Shown here: positions 1 through 6,849 of the stretch, one piece after another
Numbering within the stretch: position 1 is the first letter of the stretch
How the letters are laid out: the number at the start of each line of letters is the position of its first letter
NCBI GenBank assembly: GCA_017421905.1
Contig: JAFOHH010000110.1
Span: 1-7,823 of the forward strand
DNA: 7,823 nt
Direction: 5' to 3'
Source of the DNA: Clostridia bacterium
Lineage (GTDB): Bacteria; Bacillota; Clostridia; Christensenellales; Borkfalkiaceae
Program-made: the position numbers and the translations under genes
Notes under the pieces: model-generated
Seen by the model: the letters and a program-made list of their open reading frames with translations, nothing else
What the model was told of the DNA's origin: nothing
The model's database searches: none

Positions 1-1
1 G

Positions 2-1603
2 CTTGCGCCCGTGCTTGTCTTTTACCGTGCGCAAACCTTCGACGAGGCTCTTTTTTTGGCAGAAAGCCTTTTAAACGGCGGCGGAAAGGGGCATACGGCG
101 GCAATTTATGCTAGCGAATGCACCGCGAAGGAAAAAATTACGCGCTGTGCGCAGACCATGAAGGCTTGTCGCATCCTCGTCAACACTCCTGCCGCGCAAG
201 GCGGAATAGGAGATCTATACAACTTTCGCCTGCCGCCTTCGCTCACGCTTGGCTGCGGGTCTTGGGGCGGAAATTCTACTTGCGAAAACGTAGGCGTGCG
301 CCATCTTTTAAACGTTAAAACGGTAGCAAAGAGAAGGGGGAATATGTTTTGGCTGCAAACACCGCAAAAAATTTATTTCGAGCGCGGCTGTCTATCTTCT
401 GCCTTGCGGGAGTTAAAAACCGTATACGGTAAAAGCCGTGTATTTATCGTAACCGATCAAGCCCTGCACGAAATGGGTTTTTCCCAAAAAATCGTGGATA
501 TTTTAAACGAGCATCACATGCAAAGCACGGTATTTTTCGAGGTGCAGCCCGATCCAACGCTTGCCTCGGCAAAAGAAGGGGCAAGGCAAATGATAGCCTT
601 TCGCCCCGATGCTATCGTTGCCGTAGGCGGCGGCTCTGCAATCGACGCGGCAAAAATTATGTGGGCGTATTACGAAAATCCGGAGGTGGATTTTACAGAT
701 GCCTCCCTTCGCTTTATGGATATTAAAAAGCGCACGGTTGGGTATCCCGAGGGCGTTAAAAAATCATTGTTCGTTGCCGTTCCCACAACTGCCGGAACGG
801 GTAGCGAGGTAACACCCTTCGCCGTTATCACGGATGAAAAAACGGGCGTAAAGCACCCCGTAGCCGACTACGCCTTACTGCCAAATATCGCCGTAATAGA
901 CGCCGAATTAACGCAAAGCGCACCTCCATCTCTTACGGCGGCGGCAGGAATTGATGCGGTAGTACACGCGTTAGAGGCCATCGGCTCGGTTATGGCAACC
1001 GAGTTTACAACCGCCCTCGCTAAAGAAGCATTGCAAATACTGTTTGAATATTTACCCGTAGCGTACGAAAGGGGAAATATCGATATGGATGCGCGTGAAA
1101 AAACGGCGCGCGCCGCTACCATGGCAGGAATTGCGTTCGGCAACGCCTTTTTGGGGCTTTGCCACGCCATGGCGCACAAGGCAGGGGCGTTTTTTCATAT
1201 TCCGCACGGCGTGGCAAACGCAATTTTTATCCGCCACGTTTTGCAGTTCAATGCCTCGGCACAGCCTGCAAAAATGGCTACCTTTCCCCAGTACGATCAT
1301 CCACAAAGCATGCAACGCTATGCAGACCTTGCCGATTTTTTAGGCTTTCAGGGGAATACGGAAGAAGAGAAGTTCCAAGCTCTACTAGCCCAAATAGAAG
1401 GGTTAATTGCAAGGCTTAATCTTCCTAAAACCTTGCGTGAATGCGGGGTGGAAGAAGAGCGTTTTCTTGCCGCGTTGGACGAAATGACAAAAGAGGCGTT
1501 CGACGATCAATGCCTCGGGGCAAACCCACGTTATCCGCTAATGGAGGAAATTCGCACCCTCTACAAAAAAGCCTATTACGGCGAGGAAAACTCTTTGCCA
1601 TAA
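2..1603 (+). CDS. adhE: Bifunctional acetaldehyde/alcohol dehydrogenase AdhE, 5' end cut by window edge
   Basis: AdhE reduces acetyl-CoA to acetaldehyde and then to ethanol with two NADH in the cytoplasm, regenerating NAD+ in fermentation. The frame is already open at base 2, so the start lies outside the window. Numbering from the Val codon at base 11, residues 1 to about 105 are the end of the aldehyde dehydrogenase domain (GGIGDLYNF at 64-72, LGCGSWGGNS at 80-89), and the catalytic Cys would lie upstream. A short linker then leads into the iron-dependent alcohol dehydrogenase domain from about 115. That domain shows the NAD-binding GGGS at 206-209, GTGSEVTPF at 263-271, and iron ligands D315, H319, H385 and H399. 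The spacing of these ligands equals the D653/H657/H723/H737 set remembered for E. coli AdhE, placing base 11 near E. coli residue 339. The protein ends soon after the AYYGEE block, about 23 residues short of E. coli, whose Lys/Ala-rich tail is absent. No frameshift or missing ligand is visible. A terminator follows. Confidence 0.96.
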   Translation, partial: LAPVLVFYRAQTFDEALFLAESLLNGGGKGHTAAIYASECTAKEKITRCAQTMKACRILVNTPAAQGGIGDLYNFRLPPSLTLGCGSWGGNSTCENVGVRHLLNVKTVAKRRGNMFWLQTPQKIYFERGCLSSALRELKTVYGKSRVFIVTDQALHEMGFSQKIVDILNEHHMQSTVFFEVQPDPTLASAKEGARQMIAFRPDAIVAVGGGSAIDAAKIMWAYYENPEVDFTDASLRFMDIKKRTVGYPEGVKKSLFVAVPTTAGTGSEVTPFAVITDEKTGVKHPVADYALLPNIAVIDAELTQSAPPSLTAAAGIDAVVHALEAIGSVMATEFTTALAKEALQILFEYLPVAYERGNIDMDAREKTARAATMAGIAFGNAFLGLCHAMAHKAGAFFHIPHGVANAIFIRHVLQFNASAQPAKMATFPQYDHPQSMQRYADLADFLGFQGNTEEEKFQALLAQIEGLIARLNLPKTLRECGVEEERFLAALDEMTKEAFDDQCLGANPRYPLMEEIRTLYKKAYYGEENSLP

Positions 1604-1645
1604 CGCAATTGCGGGCGGTTATCTACCTTCTCGGCTCATTTTTTT

Positions 1646-1673
1646 AAAAGCATCCAAAAATGGGTGCTTTTTT
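1646..1673 (+). terminator. Rho-independent terminator after adhE
   Basis: A 10-bp stem (AAAAGCATCC paired with GGGTGCTTTT, one G-U wobble) closes a six-base loop (AAAAAT) and runs into a T tract. It sits 42 bases after the adhE stop and before the dnaE promoter, so it should separate the two transcripts. The stem is AU-rich at its base, so it is of moderate strength. Confidence 0.85.
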
Positions 1674-1697
1674 CTATTTTTAATCGCATCATTGCTC

Positions 1698-1726
1698 TTG
1701 CTTTTCCCAAGAAAAGATGATATAAT
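1698..1726 (+). promoter_or_regulatory. Sigma-A-type promoter of dnaE with extended -10
   Basis: The -35 box is TTGCTT (1698-1703, three of six matches to TTGACA). After a 17-base spacer comes a perfect -10 TATAAT (1721-1726), preceded by TG at 1718-1719, an extended -10 that may compensate for the weak -35. A second TATAAT follows directly at 1727-1732, but its spacing to the -35 would be 23 bases and it would start transcription inside or after the ribosome binding site. The expected +1 is A1733, only 11 bases before the dnaE ATG. Confidence 0.75.
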
Positions 1727-1732
1727 TATAAT

Positions 1733-1738
1733 AGAGGT
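1733..1738 (+). promoter_or_regulatory. Shine-Dalgarno site of dnaE at the predicted transcript 5' end
   Basis: AGAGGT lies five bases before the ATG at 1744; GAGGT can pair with the 16S rRNA 3' end. It supports this start. It is unusual because the promoter geometry puts +1 at 1733, so the ribosome site would be the very first bases of the mRNA. Confidence 0.7.
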
Positions 1739-1743
1739 ATATT

Positions 1744-4700
1744 ATGAGTAATTTCGTCCATTTACACGTCCATACCGAATACAGCTTGCTCGACGGTGCT
1801 GCGCGCATTTCGCAAATCGTAAAACGGGCAAACGAGCTGGGCATGCCTGCTTTAGCAATGACCGATCACGGCAACATGTACGGTGCATGCGCCTTTTTTG
1901 ATGCGTGCACGGCAAAAGGCAGCAAGGTTAAGCCCATTTTAGGCACGGAATTTTATATTTGCGACGATCTTACACAAAACGTGAAACAAAAGCTTCGCCA
2001 CCTCGTGCTCCTTGTAAAAGACGAGCAAGGCTATAAAAATATCAGCCTTCTCAACGCAATCGCCTTTCGCGACGGATATTATTATAAGCCGAGAATCGAC
2101 CTTAAAACGCTTTTTGCGCACAAGGAAGGGTTAATCTGTCTTTCCGCCTGTATTGCGGGGGATATTCCGCAAGCCATTTTAAATCACGATTACGATAGGG
2201 CAGAGGAACTCGTTCGTTTGTTTAAAAACGAATTTGGCGACGACTTTTATTTAGAATTGCAAAACCACGGCATGGAAGAAGAATTGTTTGCAAACAAGCT
2301 TCTCCGCACCTATGCTAAAAAATACAACGTAAAAACGGTAGCCACTAACGACGTGCATTACGTCAACAAGTCGGATGCCAACGCACACGACGTTCTTCTT
2401 TGCGTACAAACGGGCACGAATTTTGACGATCCCGAGCGGATGCGTTTCCCTTGCGACGAGTTTTATATGAAAACGGAAGAGGAAATGCGCGAAATTTTCC
2501 CCGACGAAGAGGAGGCTCTCCTCAACACGCTGGAAATTGCCGAAAAATGCAATTTTGCCTTTCAATACGGGCATTATATGTTCCCGCGCTACGAGCCCAC
2601 CACGGGGCAAACTCCCATCGCCTTTATGCGCGATCTCATCAATGCGGGCATTCAAAAAAAATATAAGGGCGAAACGCCCGAAATTCGCGAGCGTATCGAA
2701 AGCGAGCTTGCCGTTATCGAAAAGCAAGGCTATATTGAATACTTCCTTATCGTTTGGGACTACATCAACGCCGCGCGCGAAATGGGTATTTCCGTTGGTC
2801 CGGGAAGAGGCTCCGGTGCAGGGTCTATCGTTGCATATTTAATCGGTATTACCGATATCGACCCCTTAAAATACGATCTGTATTTCGAGCGTTTTTTGAA
2901 TAGCGAACGCGTTAGCGCACCCGACTTCGATATAGACTTTGAAGATTCGCGCCGTCAAGAGGTTATCGAATACGTTCGCCGCAAGTATGGGGAAAACCGC
3001 GTTGCTAAAATTATCACCTTTGGCACAATGGCAGCTAAAAACGCTATTAAAGACGTAGGCCGCGTACTAAAAGTCCCTTATGCCGAAATGGATAAGGTAA
3101 CCAAAGCCATTCCCAACAAAATCACCAAAAACGGAAAGGAAATCGAACTCAAACGCCCCAATATTTTAATGAAGGTGTTTGGCAAGTACCACCCCAAAGA
3201 GGGCGCGAAGGACTACGGTGTAGATTATTCCGTTCCCGAACTCGTAGAGCTTTACGAAACCAACGAAGATATTAAAAAAGTCGTAGACGTCGCTATGATT
3301 TTAGAAGATATGCCGCGCCAGTCCAGCACGCACGCATGCGGCGTTATCATCGGTCACGACGTGTTAGACCGCCATATGCCCCTTTCCCGTAACGGCGACG
3401 ATATTACCAGCCAATACACGGGGGTAGAGCTGGAACACCTCGGCTTTTTAAAAATGGACTTTTTAGGTCTGCGAAACTTAACCGATATTAAAATGTGTAT
3501 CGAATACGTTAAGGAAAACTACGGCGTAGAAGTCAATTTCGACGACTGCTCGTACGATGACGCAAAGGTATACGAACTCATTTCCTCCGGTAATACCAAA
3601 GCAATTTTCCAAATTGAATCGGGCGGCTTTCAAGACTTTATGAAAAAGCTGCGCCCCACGTGCCTAGAAGATATTATCGCAGCCGTGTCCCTTTACCGAC
3701 CCGGCCCTATGAACTCTATCCCGCGCTTTATTAGCAACAAACACAATCCGGAAAAAATTCGTTACGCTCACCCCTTATTAGAGCCCATTATTAAGCAAAC
3801 GTACGGCTGTATCGTATACCAAGAGCAGGTTATGAAAATCGTACAGTCGCTTGCAGGTTATACGCTCGGCCAAGCCGATATGGTACGCCGTATGATGGGT
3901 AAAAAGAAGGTCGACGATATGATTAAGGAAAAGGTCATTTTCCTAAATGGGAAACCGGAATCGGTCGACTCCCACGGTAAAGTTTCTACTGCAATCGACG
4001 GTTGTTTGAAACGCGGCGTGCCCGAAGACGTTGCTATGCAAATTTGGGCAGAAATGGAAGATTTTGCAAAATACGCCTTTAACAAGTCGCATGCGGCGGC
4101 ATATTCGCTCGTAACCTATCAAACGGCTTATTTAAAGTGTTATTACGAGCCGGAGTTTATCACGGCAGTTCTAAACAACCGCATCACTAACAGCGATGAA
4201 ATTCAAAACTACGTTACCTACGCAAAAGAGGAGAAAATCGAAGTTCTTCCGCCCGACATTAACGAAAGTAAAGCGTTTTTCACGGTAAAGGATAAGAAAA
4301 TTCGGTTTGGCCTTGCAGCCGTAAAAGGCGTTGGCGTCGGCGCAATCGATACGTTAGTTGAAGAGCGCGAGAAAAACGGCAAATTTACTTCCTTCGAAGA
4401 TTTCGCCGCTCGTTGCGATTTAAAGCTGCTTAATAAGCGCTTGGTAGAAAACCTCATTTATGCAGGCGCATTCGATTGCTTTGGTGTTTCCCGTTGCATT
4501 CTTATTGCAATTTACGAAGAGGTGCTTGCCAAAGCTACGGCCATCGCTCGCCAAAGGGAAAGTAATCAAATGAGCTTGTTTGGCTCGATGATTGAAAACA
4601 CTATCACGGTAAAATATCCCAATCTTACCGAATATTCTGCAAAAGAACGGCTTGCTCACGAAAAAGAGGTTTGCGGCGTGTATATTTCAGGCCACCCCCT

Positions 4701-5334
4701 TGCAAATTACGCCGACCAATTTAAAGGCAATAATTTCAATGCAGAAATGCTATCAGATACCGAAGAGGACGAGGATGGCAACCTTATTTATACCTCGCTA
4801 CAGGACGGTATGTACGTGCGTTACGGCGGTATTATTACGGGACTCCGCAAGGTTATGACGCGCAGCGGCGCGTATATGGCCATTTTACAGGTGGAAGACT
4901 TATACGGCACAATAGAATGTGTAGCTTTCCCCAAAGCGTTTGAAAAATGCAAATTCGATATCGAGCAAGATGCAATCGTTCAAATTAGCGGAAGGCTCAC
5001 CATAAAGGAAGGGGAAACTCCCTCTATTTCCATCGATGCTTTAAAAAAGTTTGAAAGCGAAGAGGAAACTGCCGAGAAGGAAGAGGAAGAAAAGCAAGCG
5101 GCGCAGCCCGATCTGTGTCTGGCAATACTAATTCCCGACGACCGCCCCGATTTAAAAGAAGACGTTATCGATATCCTTGCCGCTTACCCCGGGGATATGT
5201 CGGTACGCATTAAAGCACAAGGAAAAACGTTTCAAGTAAGTGTAACCGTAAGAGATTGTCCTGCTCTGCGCAACGAGCTCGGCGGCATTCTGCCTGAAAC
5301 CAACGTAAAAATATTTCAACCAAAAGGAAGGTAA
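1744..5334 (+). CDS. dnaE: DNA polymerase III subunit alpha (DnaE), replicative polymerase
   Basis: This is a family C replicative polymerase, 1196 residues, slightly longer than E. coli DnaE (1160). The N-terminal PHP domain (about 1-270) keeps what looks like the full metal-ligand set: H8, H10, D17, H42, E69, H86, C135, D203, H205. The polymerase core has the Gly-rich GPGRGSGAGS (352-361), catalytic D396 and D398 in PDFDIDFE, and D572 in KMDFLGL. It also has SLYRPGPM (649-656), ADMVRRMMGKKK (711-722) and FNKSHAAAYS (779-788). A helix-hairpin-helix-like GLAAVKGVGVGAID lies at 856-869. QMSLF at 942-946 matches the sliding-clamp binding motif. An OB fold spans about 1022-1100, then an acidic/lysine-rich linker (1104-1118) and a C-terminal tail domain. 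The D398-D572 distance is 174 residues against 152 in E. coli, with the extra sequence near 457-500. No separate proofreading exonuclease domain is present. The start is supported by the SD and by PHP homology beginning at residue 4. In Clostridia a PolC often shares replication with DnaE; none is in this window. Confidence 0.98.
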   Translation: MSNFVHLHVHTEYSLLDGAARISQIVKRANELGMPALAMTDHGNMYGACAFFDACTAKGSKVKPILGTEFYICDDLTQNVKQKLRHLVLLVKDEQGYKNISLLNAIAFRDGYYYKPRIDLKTLFAHKEGLICLSACIAGDIPQAILNHDYDRAEELVRLFKNEFGDDFYLELQNHGMEEELFANKLLRTYAKKYNVKTVATNDVHYVNKSDANAHDVLLCVQTGTNFDDPERMRFPCDEFYMKTEEEMREIFPDEEEALLNTLEIAEKCNFAFQYGHYMFPRYEPTTGQTPIAFMRDLINAGIQKKYKGETPEIRERIESELAVIEKQGYIEYFLIVWDYINAAREMGISVGPGRGSGAGSIVAYLIGITDIDPLKYDLYFERFLNSERVSAPDFDIDFEDSRRQEVIEYVRRKYGENRVAKIITFGTMAAKNAIKDVGRVLKVPYAEMDKVTKAIPNKITKNGKEIELKRPNILMKVFGKYHPKEGAKDYGVDYSVPELVELYETNEDIKKVVDVAMILEDMPRQSSTHACGVIIGHDVLDRHMPLSRNGDDITSQYTGVELEHLGFLKMDFLGLRNLTDIKMCIEYVKENYGVEVNFDDCSYDDAKVYELISSGNTKAIFQIESGGFQDFMKKLRPTCLEDIIAAVSLYRPGPMNSIPRFISNKHNPEKIRYAHPLLEPIIKQTYGCIVYQEQVMKIVQSLAGYTLGQADMVRRMMGKKKVDDMIKEKVIFLNGKPESVDSHGKVSTAIDGCLKRGVPEDVAMQIWAEMEDFAKYAFNKSHAAAYSLVTYQTAYLKCYYEPEFITAVLNNRITNSDEIQNYVTYAKEEKIEVLPPDINESKAFFTVKDKKIRFGLAAVKGVGVGAIDTLVEEREKNGKFTSFEDFAARCDLKLLNKRLVENLIYAGAFDCFGVSRCILIAIYEEVLAKATAIARQRESNQMSLFGSMIENTITVKYPNLTEYSAKERLAHEKEVCGVYISGHPLANYADQFKGNNFNAEMLSDTEEDEDGNLIYTSLQDGMYVRYGGIITGLRKVMTRSGAYMAILQVEDLYGTIECVAFPKAFEKCKFDIEQDAIVQISGRLTIKEGETPSISIDALKKFESEEETAEKEEEEKQAAQPDLCLAILIPDDRPDLKEDVIDILAAYPGDMSVRIKAQGKTFQVSVTVRDCPALRNELGGILPETNVKIFQPKGR
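5324..5331 (+). promoter_or_regulatory. Shine-Dalgarno site of the M18 aminopeptidase gene, inside the dnaE 3' end
   Basis: AAGGAAGG overlaps the last codons of dnaE and lies nine bases before the ATG at 5341. This favours 5341 over the in-frame ATG at 5371 (residue 11) and suggests coupled translation with dnaE. No promoter-like pair is obvious just upstream. Confidence 0.75.
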
Positions 5335-5340
5335 ATAACA

Positions 5341-6741
5341 ATGGAAGAAAAAAGCAAAGGTACTCTTTTAATGGAAGAACTCGCGTATAAAAAGAAAAAC
5401 GCATATGAAGAAGCGTCCGAAACGCTCCGCAAAGAAATTTTTGATTATTCGGAAGGATATAAAGCCTTTTTAGACGCCGCTAAAACGGAAAGAGAATCGG
5501 TAAAAGAAGCAATCCGTATGGCGCAAGCTGCAGGCTTTACCGAATATAACTTTGGCGATACGCTTTCCGTAGGCGATAAAAAATATTACAACGTACACGG
5601 CAAAAGCGTTGCCCTCTTTACGGTAGGTAAAGAAGATTTGGCAAAGAACGGTATCCGCATTTTGGCATCGCATATCGATTCGCCCCGCCTCGACCTTAAG
5701 CAAGTTCCCTTATACGAAGATAACGGCATGGCGTTTTTAAAAACCCACTACTACGGCGGCATTAAAAAATATCAATGGACGGCAATTCCCCTTGCATTGC
5801 ACGGTGTGGTTGCTTTGAAAAACGGCACCACGGTAGAAATTTCCGTTGGGGAAGAAGAAACCGACCCCGTATTCTACATCAACGATCTTCTCCCGCACCT
5901 CGGTAGAGATCAAATGTCGCAAACGGGAGCAAAAATCATCACGGGCGAAGATCTCAACGTCGTTGTTGGCGGTCTTCCTTATGCAGACGAAAAGGTTAAG
6001 GAAAAAATCAAGCTTACCGTTCTTGCTAAGCTTAACGAATTATACGGTATGACGGAAACCGACTTCCTCTCCGCAGAGCTTTCCGCTGTTCCTGCATTTA
6101 AGGCTAAGGACGTTGGCTTCGATCGTGCTTTAATTGCCGCTTACGGCCATGACGATCGCGTTTGCTCCTATCCGGCACTCACCGCTATTTTAGAAAGCAC
6201 CGGAAACAGAACCTCTCTTGTCGTTCTTGCAGATAAAGAAGAAATCGGTAGCGAGGGCAATACCGGTATGCAATGCCAGGTTTACGTTGACCTTATGCAA
6301 AAAATTGCAGAAGCAAAGGGCGCAGATTTTGCCGCAGTACGCGAAAACAGTAAGTGCCTTTCCGCAGACGTAACCGCTTGCTACGATCCTAACTTTGCTT
6401 CCGTTTACGAAAAGAGCAATTCCGCAATTCTTTCCTGCGGTACTACTATTTGCAAATTTACCGGATCTGGCGGTAAGGGTGGCAGTAACGATGCCTCTGC
6501 CGAATTCCTTGGTTTCGTTCGTAATTTGTTTGAAGAAAACGGTATCGTTTATCAAACGGCAGAGCTCGGTAAAATTGACGCAGGCGGCGGCGGAACGGTT
6601 GCTAAATACATCGCAAAGCTCAATATCGATACGGTAGATATCGGCGTTCCCGTAATTTCTATGCACGCCCCGTACGAAATGGTTTCTAAAGCCGACGTGT
6701 ATGCAACCTACCAAGCGTTTGCAGCATTCATTAAGGACTAA
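5341..6741 (+). CDS. apeA: M18 family zinc aminopeptidase (ApeA-type, aspartyl aminopeptidase family)
   Basis: This is a cytoplasmic dinuclear zinc exopeptidase that removes N-terminal residues from peptides; family members often prefer acidic residues, but the substrate here cannot be read from sequence. The length of 466 residues fits the ApeA group of bacterial M18 enzymes. Blocks in order are the N-terminal helical region (1-60, with FLDAAKTERESV at 43-54), SHIDSPRLDL with zinc ligand H111, GHDDRVCSY with D271, and DKEEIGSEG with E300 and E301 (catalytic base plus metal ligand). SADVTACYDPNF follows with D343, and MHAPYEMV with H442. The Gly-rich stretch TGSGGKGGSNDASAEF (374-389) belongs to the same fold. 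All expected ligands are present and there is no signal peptide. The gene starts six bases after dnaE, with no terminator between them, so the two are probably one operon. A strong terminator follows the stop. The family assignment is firm; the symbol apeA rather than apeB rests on length and N-terminal resemblance. Confidence 0.93.
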   Translation: MEEKSKGTLLMEELAYKKKNAYEEASETLRKEIFDYSEGYKAFLDAAKTERESVKEAIRMAQAAGFTEYNFGDTLSVGDKKYYNVHGKSVALFTVGKEDLAKNGIRILASHIDSPRLDLKQVPLYEDNGMAFLKTHYYGGIKKYQWTAIPLALHGVVALKNGTTVEISVGEEETDPVFYINDLLPHLGRDQMSQTGAKIITGEDLNVVVGGLPYADEKVKEKIKLTVLAKLNELYGMTETDFLSAELSAVPAFKAKDVGFDRALIAAYGHDDRVCSYPALTAILESTGNRTSLVVLADKEEIGSEGNTGMQCQVYVDLMQKIAEAKGADFAAVRENSKCLSADVTACYDPNFASVYEKSNSAILSCGTTICKFTGSGGKGGSNDASAEFLGFVRNLFEENGIVYQTAELGKIDAGGGGTVAKYIAKLNIDTVDIGVPVISMHAPYEMVSKADVYATYQAFAAFIKD

Positions 6742-6759
6742 TTGATAGTGAAAAAATTA

Positions 6760-6794
6760 GGCGGATTTCCCAAAAGGAAATCCGCCCTTTTTTT
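6760..6794 (+). terminator. Strong rho-independent terminator closing the dnaE-apeA transcript
   Basis: A perfect 11-bp stem (GGCGGATTTCC with GGAAATCCGCC) and five-base loop CAAAA is followed by one C and seven T. It starts 19 bases after the M18 stop codon. An A6 run at 6751-6756 lies a few bases upstream of the stem, so on the minus strand the hairpin is also followed by a U run and may act in both directions. Confidence 0.95.
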
Positions 6795-6807
6795 GTCACG
6801 TTTCAAA

Positions 6808-6833
6808 AGAAAAACCACCCGTTTATCGGGTGG
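6808..6833 (-). terminator. Rho-independent terminator of the minus-strand membrane protein gene
   Basis: On the minus strand a 7-bp GC-rich stem (CCACCCG with CGGGTGG) and loop ATAAA is followed by TTTTT (plus-strand positions 6814-6810), then C and more T. It lies 17 bases past the stop codon of the gene at 6850-7659 and faces the preceding plus-strand terminator with 13 bases between them. Confidence 0.9.
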
Positions 6834-6849
6834 CTTTATAACTTCATGC

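Noticed and set aside
11..1603. A stand-alone 530-residue iron alcohol dehydrogenase starting at GTG 11
   Set aside because: The frame is open to the window edge, and the first residues align with the interior of the AdhE aldehyde dehydrogenase domain. The apparent start is an internal Val codon.
1604..1613. Perfect 10-base palindrome CGCAATTGCG right after the adhE stop
   Set aside because: It has no loop, so it cannot form a useful hairpin, and it is far from any promoter. A palindrome of this size is expected by chance.
2251..2727. Minus-strand open frame of 158 codons inside dnaE, with other short frames in dnaE and adhE
   Set aside because: These are shadow frames of well-conserved genes, with no initiation signals of their own and no recognisable product.
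5335..5340. Possible separate promoter for the aminopeptidase gene at the dnaE junction
   Set aside because: The gap is six bases and I found no -35/-10 pair of suitable spacing in the last stretch of dnaE. Co-transcription is simpler.
6190..6714. Minus-strand open frame of 174 codons inside the M18 gene
   Set aside because: It lies wholly antisense to a conserved enzyme with intact zinc ligands and has no promoter or SD. Its length reflects codon bias of the sense gene.
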